DNA from: an uncultured Collinsella sp.
Lineage (GTDB): Bacteria > Actinomycetota > Coriobacteriia > Coriobacteriales > Coriobacteriaceae
DNA: 24,599 nucleotides
Assembly (NCBI GenBank): GCA_959027945.1
Contig: CAUFRO010000030.1
Span: 1 to 24,599 of the forward strand
Reading direction: 5' to 3'
Positions 21,454-24,599 of this stretch are shown one piece after another. Position numbers and translations under genes: made by a program. The number at the start of each line of letters is the position of its first letter. Position 1 is the stretch's first letter. The notes beneath the pieces were generated by a model that saw nothing but the letters and a program-made list of their open reading frames with translations, was not told the DNA's origin and did not search any database.

Positions 21454-24450
21454 ATGGTAAACGATCTGGGCAATACGGACGACCTCGAGTTGATGCCGAC
21501 GGGCGGCGGCTATATGGTGCGGCGCGATCGCTTGATGAACGAGCTCATCGTTAAAGGGCGCAAGGCAGGAATCGTTCTGCTTTACGCGCCCGACGGGTTT
21601 GGTAAGACGTCGGTATTGCTGCAATACGTGCAGGAAGTTAAATCGGATCCCACGCGAGGGCCGGTTCGGATAATCGAGGCCGACCGCGCGATTGGACGCG
21701 AGCTCTTTATGCAGCTCGAGGTTGTCGCCGATGAGCTTAAGGACAAACCGCATTCGCTCGTTGCGATCGACAACGTGCCCAATCTCGAGCAGCGCGAAAC
21801 AGAGGACCTCATCGATCGAATCCGCAGCTTACGTGCTACGGGGACGGGGGTCTTTATTACTTGCCGCCCCTCCAACCGATTGCTTATCCACGGGTTGGGC
21901 GATTCTGTAAAAGTCAATGCGCAGATGCTCAAGGTGCACGCCTATGAGTATTCGTCATGGGCTACGGCGTTTTCGATCAGTACATCGCTCGATTTTTATC
22001 GGCTCACGCAGGGTGTGCCAGAGCTGGTATCTGCCCTGCAGACGGGAATGTATGGACAGGGCGATGTTGCCGGGTTGCTCGAGAACGAAATCGTCAACGT
22101 GTACGGTGCGGCGCTGGCAGATCTCGCATCGCTCGAGAACAACCTTTTGTTTACCGTTGCCTGCTTGATGGTGCTGATGGGCGAGGGTCGCATTGCGGAG
22201 CTAGAGGCGTGCGGTGTAAGGCTTTCGATGATCGACCAGTCCATCTTTGTGCGCGATTATCCGTTTTTTGGCGTGGATCCGTCTGATCGCACCTTTAGGT
22301 GTTTGGGCGCTAAGGACAACGCGCGCCTGAGGCTGCGAAAGCTCGTTGCCGAGATCCGTCCCGAACTTGTATCGCGGGCTGCTCGCATTTTGATTAAGGC
22401 GGGCCGATGCGATTTGGCTATGGACCTGGCCGATGCGTTCTTGGACCGCCATGTGGTGTTGGAACTTGCCGGGCAGTATGGGGCCGATCTTGCCCTGACC
22501 GGGCACGGAGGGGACATTTGCCGCGCGGCGACGGCGATGGTCAATGCGGAAAAGCAGGAGAAAGAGCCGGCACCCGCCGAGGCGCTCGGCGTGTATCTGG
22601 CGGCTGTCAGCGTGTGCAATACAAAGCTCGCAAGGTATATGGCGTCCGTTATCGAACGTGCGGGCGATCAGGCGGCGCGCGAGCTCGACCCCGCTACCTG
22701 GAAAATAGCACAGGCGCTCACTATCGCCTTTTACGGCGACAATGACCTGGGGCTTCCCGCCAACCCTGTTGTGCAAGAACAGACATCCTGCGAGGTGCTC
22801 GACATGCTGTCCGCGCATATCGAGGTCAAGCGCCACCTAACCGAGCGAGCGAAAGACGGCAATGTTCTCGCGAAGCTCAAGGCGCGCAAAGCCTATGATT
22901 GCGAGCTCGACATCGCGGGGATTCTCATACAGGCCGACCATATGCTGGTGGAGCTGTTCGACGGCTCGTTTGCTAAACCCGACGAGCGCGATGACAAGAT
23001 GGCGCAGATACTCGAGGCGCTCGATATCCGCGGGCTTAAGGCGCCATCCATTTGGCTGCGTATGGTGCTGGCGGCGCGGCGCCTGCTCGCGGGCTTGCCC
23101 GTGACCGACGATGTGGCGTTTGGCGAGCTCGACCGCTTTGCGGTGCGTGTTCGCGACAATCAAATTCAGCTGTTTGGGCTATTGCTGGAGGGCTGGCAAT
23201 CGCTGGCGGAGGGGCGGCCAGTCAACGCAAAGTTCCGTGCGGTCCAGGTGCTCAAGCTCGCCGACGAATCGATTACGTACATGCGCGAAAACGCTTTGCT
23301 GCTGGAGCGCGTGGCGTATCTGCGCAATACGTCGCTGGTATCGGTTCGCGAAGAGGCGGAGCTGCTCGATATTAGCAAGACGCAGGTCGGTGGCTCAGAA
23401 GCCTGGGTCGTGGCGCTGCATTTGGCCTGTGCGGGCCGAGACAGCGACCTTGCGGCCTGGATGTCCATGAATCGTGCGGGGATTCTAGAGCCATCGTATC
23501 GGCTCTTTGCGCGCCTTGCCATGCATTGTCTGGGCGAGCCGGCGGGCAGGATACGCAAGAAGCTTCCCGTGCGCGAGCTGTCGCGGTACTCGCTGCGCGA
23601 CGATTTGGAAGGGGAGGGCGAGCGTCTGTTCCAGGCTGGCGAGGTTGAAGCCGTTGATACCATCGACCATATCGAGATTCGCATGTTTGGTGCGTTTCGC
23701 GCCGAGCGCGACGGGTTTCCCATCACGGACAAAATGTGGCGCCGCAAGAAGGCGGCGACACTTGCCGAGCGGCTTGCGCTGGGCATGGATGCGCTCGTCG
23801 ATCGTGAGACGCTGGCCATGGAGCTGTGGCCCCATGCCGAGTTCAATAGCGCCCGCAACAACCTGTACTCGACGATATCGCGCTTGCGGTCGGCCTTGGG
23901 GCCGACGCCAGACGGCAAGTCGTGCGTGCTCATCCAAAATGAATGCATCGGACTCAACGGCGACTACGTCAAGACCGATGTACGGCTGTTTGACCAGATA
24001 AGCCGCGAGGTTTTGGGAAATCGCACGGGTGCGCGCGGGCCCCATTTAGTTGAGCTGTGCCTTAAGATTGAGCAGCTTTATGCCGGACCGTTGTATGTTC
24101 CCAATGGCTGTAATCCCACCTACTTTTTACGTATGCGACGCATTATGCAGTCAAAGTACATCGATTGCATGATTAAGGGAGCAAATGCCGCTCTAGAAGA
24201 AAACGATCTGCAGTCGGCGATTTGGCTGGCGGAGTCGGGCCTTCGGCAGGAAACGGCGCGTGAGGATATGGTGCGCTGCGCCATGCGTGTCTACAGTGCG
24301 GCGGGGCGGCGGCGCGATATCGTCGAGCTATACAGTGGGCATATGCACCATCTGAGGGAGCAGGTCAATGGCATGCCCGAGCCCGAGACGCGACGTCTAT
24401 ACGAGCGCTTGGTGGAGGGGCGGCTCAATCGCGTGCTGGTCGAGCGATAA
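21454..24450 (+). CDS. Large regulator: STAND-type NTPase fused to SARP-type wHTH and BTAD
   Basis: This 998-residue protein has a P-loop APDGFGKTS (45-53) as in MalT/LuxR-family STAND ATPases, a Walker B-like SLVAIDNVPN (101-110), and an FITCRPSNR segment. A long helical region (about 270-735) looks like TPR-type or ARM-type repeats. From about 740 a winged helix of the OmpR/SARP kind begins (IRMFGAFRAERDGFPIT, then RNNLYSTISRLRSALG). The final 150 residues resemble a BTAD domain (YFLRMRRIM, LAESGLRQETAREDMVRCAMRVYSAAGRR). Such proteins act as ligand- or ATP-gated transcription factors; the signal here is unknown. GAGGAG precedes the ATG. The gene stands alone, so its targets cannot be read from context. 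The helical middle was not resolved into individual repeats. Confidence 0.85.
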   Translation: MVNDLGNTDDLELMPTGGGYMVRRDRLMNELIVKGRKAGIVLLYAPDGFGKTSVLLQYVQEVKSDPTRGPVRIIEADRAIGRELFMQLEVVADELKDKPHSLVAIDNVPNLEQRETEDLIDRIRSLRATGTGVFITCRPSNRLLIHGLGDSVKVNAQMLKVHAYEYSSWATAFSISTSLDFYRLTQGVPELVSALQTGMYGQGDVAGLLENEIVNVYGAALADLASLENNLLFTVACLMVLMGEGRIAELEACGVRLSMIDQSIFVRDYPFFGVDPSDRTFRCLGAKDNARLRLRKLVAEIRPELVSRAARILIKAGRCDLAMDLADAFLDRHVVLELAGQYGADLALTGHGGDICRAATAMVNAEKQEKEPAPAEALGVYLAAVSVCNTKLARYMASVIERAGDQAARELDPATWKIAQALTIAFYGDNDLGLPANPVVQEQTSCEVLDMLSAHIEVKRHLTERAKDGNVLAKLKARKAYDCELDIAGILIQADHMLVELFDGSFAKPDERDDKMAQILEALDIRGLKAPSIWLRMVLAARRLLAGLPVTDDVAFGELDRFAVRVRDNQIQLFGLLLEGWQSLAEGRPVNAKFRAVQVLKLADESITYMRENALLLERVAYLRNTSLVSVREEAELLDISKTQVGGSEAWVVALHLACAGRDSDLAAWMSMNRAGILEPSYRLFARLAMHCLGEPAGRIRKKLPVRELSRYSLRDDLEGEGERLFQAGEVEAVDTIDHIEIRMFGAFRAERDGFPITDKMWRRKKAATLAERLALGMDALVDRETLAMELWPHAEFNSARNNLYSTISRLRSALGPTPDGKSCVLIQNECIGLNGDYVKTDVRLFDQISREVLGNRTGARGPHLVELCLKIEQLYAGPLYVPNGCNPTYFLRMRRIMQSKYIDCMIKGANAALEENDLQSAIWLAESGLRQETAREDMVRCAMRVYSAAGRRRDIVELYSGHMHHLREQVNGMPEPETRRLYERLVEGRLNRVLVER

Positions 24451-24482
24451 AAAACGGGCGCCCGAAGTACTTGGGCACCCGT
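24449..24482 (-). terminator. Terminator of the minus-strand YhbY-like gene
   Basis: ACGGGCGCCC (24454-24463) and GGGCACCCGT (24473-24482) pair over 9 of 10 positions. Read on the minus strand, the stem is followed by TTTTTT (24454-24449), so it terminates the convergent gene; the plus strand lacks a T-run. Confidence 0.75.
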
Positions 24483-24519
24483 AAGCTTGCTATATGTTGG
24501 CTCGCCGGATCATTGGCTC

Positions 24520-24599
24520 TTAGACGAGCTTGATCTTCTCGATATCCTTGCGCGAGGACTCGCGATACAGCGAGAACTTGCGGCCGATAACCTGGACGA
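24520..24599 (-). CDS. yhbY: YhbY-like RNA-binding protein, C-terminal fragment
   Basis: Only the last 25 codons lie in the window. The end VQVIGRKFSLYRESSRK, then DIEKIKLV, matches the terminal strand of CRS1-YhbY domain proteins (IGxxxxLYR), which bind pre-ribosomal RNA and assist 50S assembly. The rest of the gene lies past base 24599. A terminator follows its stop on the minus strand. Confidence 0.65.
   Translation of the reverse strand, partial: VQVIGRKFSLYRESSRKDIEKIKLV

Overview
The window looks like a chromosomal segment of a GC-rich Coriobacteriia actinomycete, most likely Collinsella or a close relative. This rests on composition and gene style: heavy use of GC-ending codons, a tmRNA tag ending in ALAA, a STAND-SARP regulator, DUF4143 ATPase and siderophore-type ABC pairs, and GGGACAG-type palindromic intergenic repeats. 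No database search was possible, so the genus is an inference.

Layout. 1-809: 3' part of a class C (pilus-type) sortase. 812-1085: two hairpin repeats and a promoter. 1086-4587: gatC-gatA-gatB, translationally coupled by TAATG overlaps, encoding the Asp/Glu-tRNA amidotransferase; GatB is about 80 residues longer than usual. 4588-4930: a 136-bp nested inverted repeat, a terminator and a second nested palindrome in front of a lone AAA-DUF4143 ATPase (4931-6295). 6360-7358 (minus): an AraC regulator, divergent from two abutting ABC half-transporters (7479-11063) that resemble siderophore/YbtPQ-type exporters or importers. 11065-11097: a perfect palindrome. 11132-11259: a DtxR-like box and a structured leader, followed by a small one-helix protein and a CtpC-like P-type metal ATPase without a CPx motif (11260-13599).

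13739-14604: an RHH/RelB-like antitoxin overlapping a PIN toxin. 14665-15099 (minus): an orphan 144-residue protein that I do not recognise. 15337-15700: ssrA (tmRNA) with its own terminator, followed by about 320 bp of gene-free structured DNA. That DNA carries two inverted copies of the tmRNA T-arm sequence. 16060-16938: a patatin-like phospholipase. 17132-17973: rplM-rpsI. 18097-21004: glmM, a crr-type PTS IIA and nagB, three genes in the same direction that all touch amino-sugar and sugar-phosphate flux. 21454-24450: a 998-residue regulator with a STAND-type NTPase at the N terminus and a SARP-type winged helix plus BTAD at the C terminus. The window ends inside a minus-strand gene whose last 25 residues look like YhbY.

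Most of the window is ordinary housekeeping. The parts most worth a second look are the ssrA-distal repeat tract, the metal ATPase locus with its DtxR-like box, the nested palindromes around the AAA-DUF4143 gene, the GatB insertion and the orphan regulator. I do not see a clearly new defence system or other multi-gene system.
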